From: Flavobacterium sp. IMCC34852
GTDB taxonomy: Bacteria; Bacteroidota; Bacteroidia; Flavobacteriales; Flavobacteriaceae
NCBI RefSeq assembly: GCF_030643905.1
Contig: NZ_CP121446.1
Location: 310,001-374,000 of the forward strand
Reading direction: 5' to 3'
Length of the DNA: 64,000 bases
Made by a program: the position numbers and the translations under genes. The notes under the pieces were generated by a model. The model saw only the letters and a list, made by a program, of their open reading frames with translations, did not search any database and was not told where the DNA came from. Below are positions 63,929-64,000 of this stretch, piece after piece (the first letter of the stretch is position 1; every line of letters begins with the position of its first letter).

Positions 63929-64000
63929 ATGATAATACTATTGGCCATTATTGCCGCTTTTGGCATGGGAATCATTGTAGGTAAAAATCTTAAAGACAAA
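63929..64000 (+). CDS. Start of a small membrane protein (truncated by window end)
   Basis: An open frame of 24 codons running off the window: MIILLAIIAAFGMGIIVGKN then basic residues. It looks like a signal anchor or TM segment with a GxxxG pattern. The ATG at 63929 is in the only open frame; an ATG at 63924 stops at once. Family cannot be determined from this part. Confidence 0.5.
   Translation, partial: MIILLAIIAAFGMGIIVGKNLKDK

Overview
The window looks like an ordinary chromosomal segment of a Flavobacterium-type member of the Bacteroidota. The evidence is AT-rich DNA, A/T-rich leaders without clear Shine-Dalgarno sequences, many perfect TAnnTTTG (-7) promoter boxes, type IX secretion (T9SS) sorting domains of both type A and type B, a PorP/SprF protein, a PorZ-like protein, a TonB-dependent receptor with a carboxypeptidase-like N-terminal domain, a fused MurF-alanine racemase, and flavobacterial versions of IleS, thymidine kinase and DksA. 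I see no phage, insertion sequence, CRISPR array or classical defence locus. Almost all of the sequence is coding, with one tRNA (Ala, GGC).

Layout. 0-7.7 kb: a small secreted basic protein, a 1132-residue outer-membrane protein of unknown role, an acetyltransferase-aspartate kinase pair with overlapping stop and start, fructose-1,6-bisphosphatase, and a TerB-like protein with a partly duplicated 3' end. 7.8-18.6 kb: HupE/UreJ-like membrane protein, dCMP deaminase-like enzyme, S41 protease, small FAD protein, MarC, DUF3109 protein, tRNA-Ala, enoyl-CoA hydratase-like protein, QueD/PTPS, LpxH-like hydrolase, RecJ, RsmI and an acidic partner. 18.7-29.5 kb: thymidine kinase, MurF-Alr, MscL, Asd, a His/Cys-rich small protein with a TonB receptor (probable metal uptake pair), AIM24-like, DoxX-like, monofunctional transglycosylase and a DAO-family oxidoreductase. 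29.7-43.3 kb is the surface and secretion region: a secreted metalloprotease with a type A T9SS tail, a lipoprotein, and a three-gene minus-strand cassette (2193-residue type B adhesin, PorP/SprF-like, PorE-like). 43.4-64 kb: HflX, an outer-membrane protein, glutamate dehydrogenase, PorZ-like protein, RecO, IleS, DksA-like, LVIVD lipoprotein, LspA, 5-formyl-THF cyclo-ligase, PLP decarboxylase, UvrC, a patatin-barrel protein, an amino-acid permease and the start of a small membrane protein.

How genes work together. The adhesin, PorP-like and PorE-like genes lie in one orientation with short gaps and probably form a dedicated export and anchoring unit for one giant surface protein. PorZ belongs to the general T9SS attachment machinery used by the type A metalloprotease. 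Aspartate kinase (4.1-5.4 kb) and Asd (22.5 kb) carry out the first two steps of the aspartate family pathway.

The most unusual non-coding signals are: a ~79-bp intergenic element in two copies with a covarying hairpin (8391 and 32981); a double-hairpin element next to a 27-bp direct repeat after the TerB gene; several short dispersed palindromes; a 12-bp palindrome just after the gdhA promoter; and promoter boxes only 5 nt from the start codons of uvrC and the His-rich gene, which predicts leaderless mRNAs. No single clearly new system stands out. The repeated structured element and the adhesin cassette deserve the closest look.
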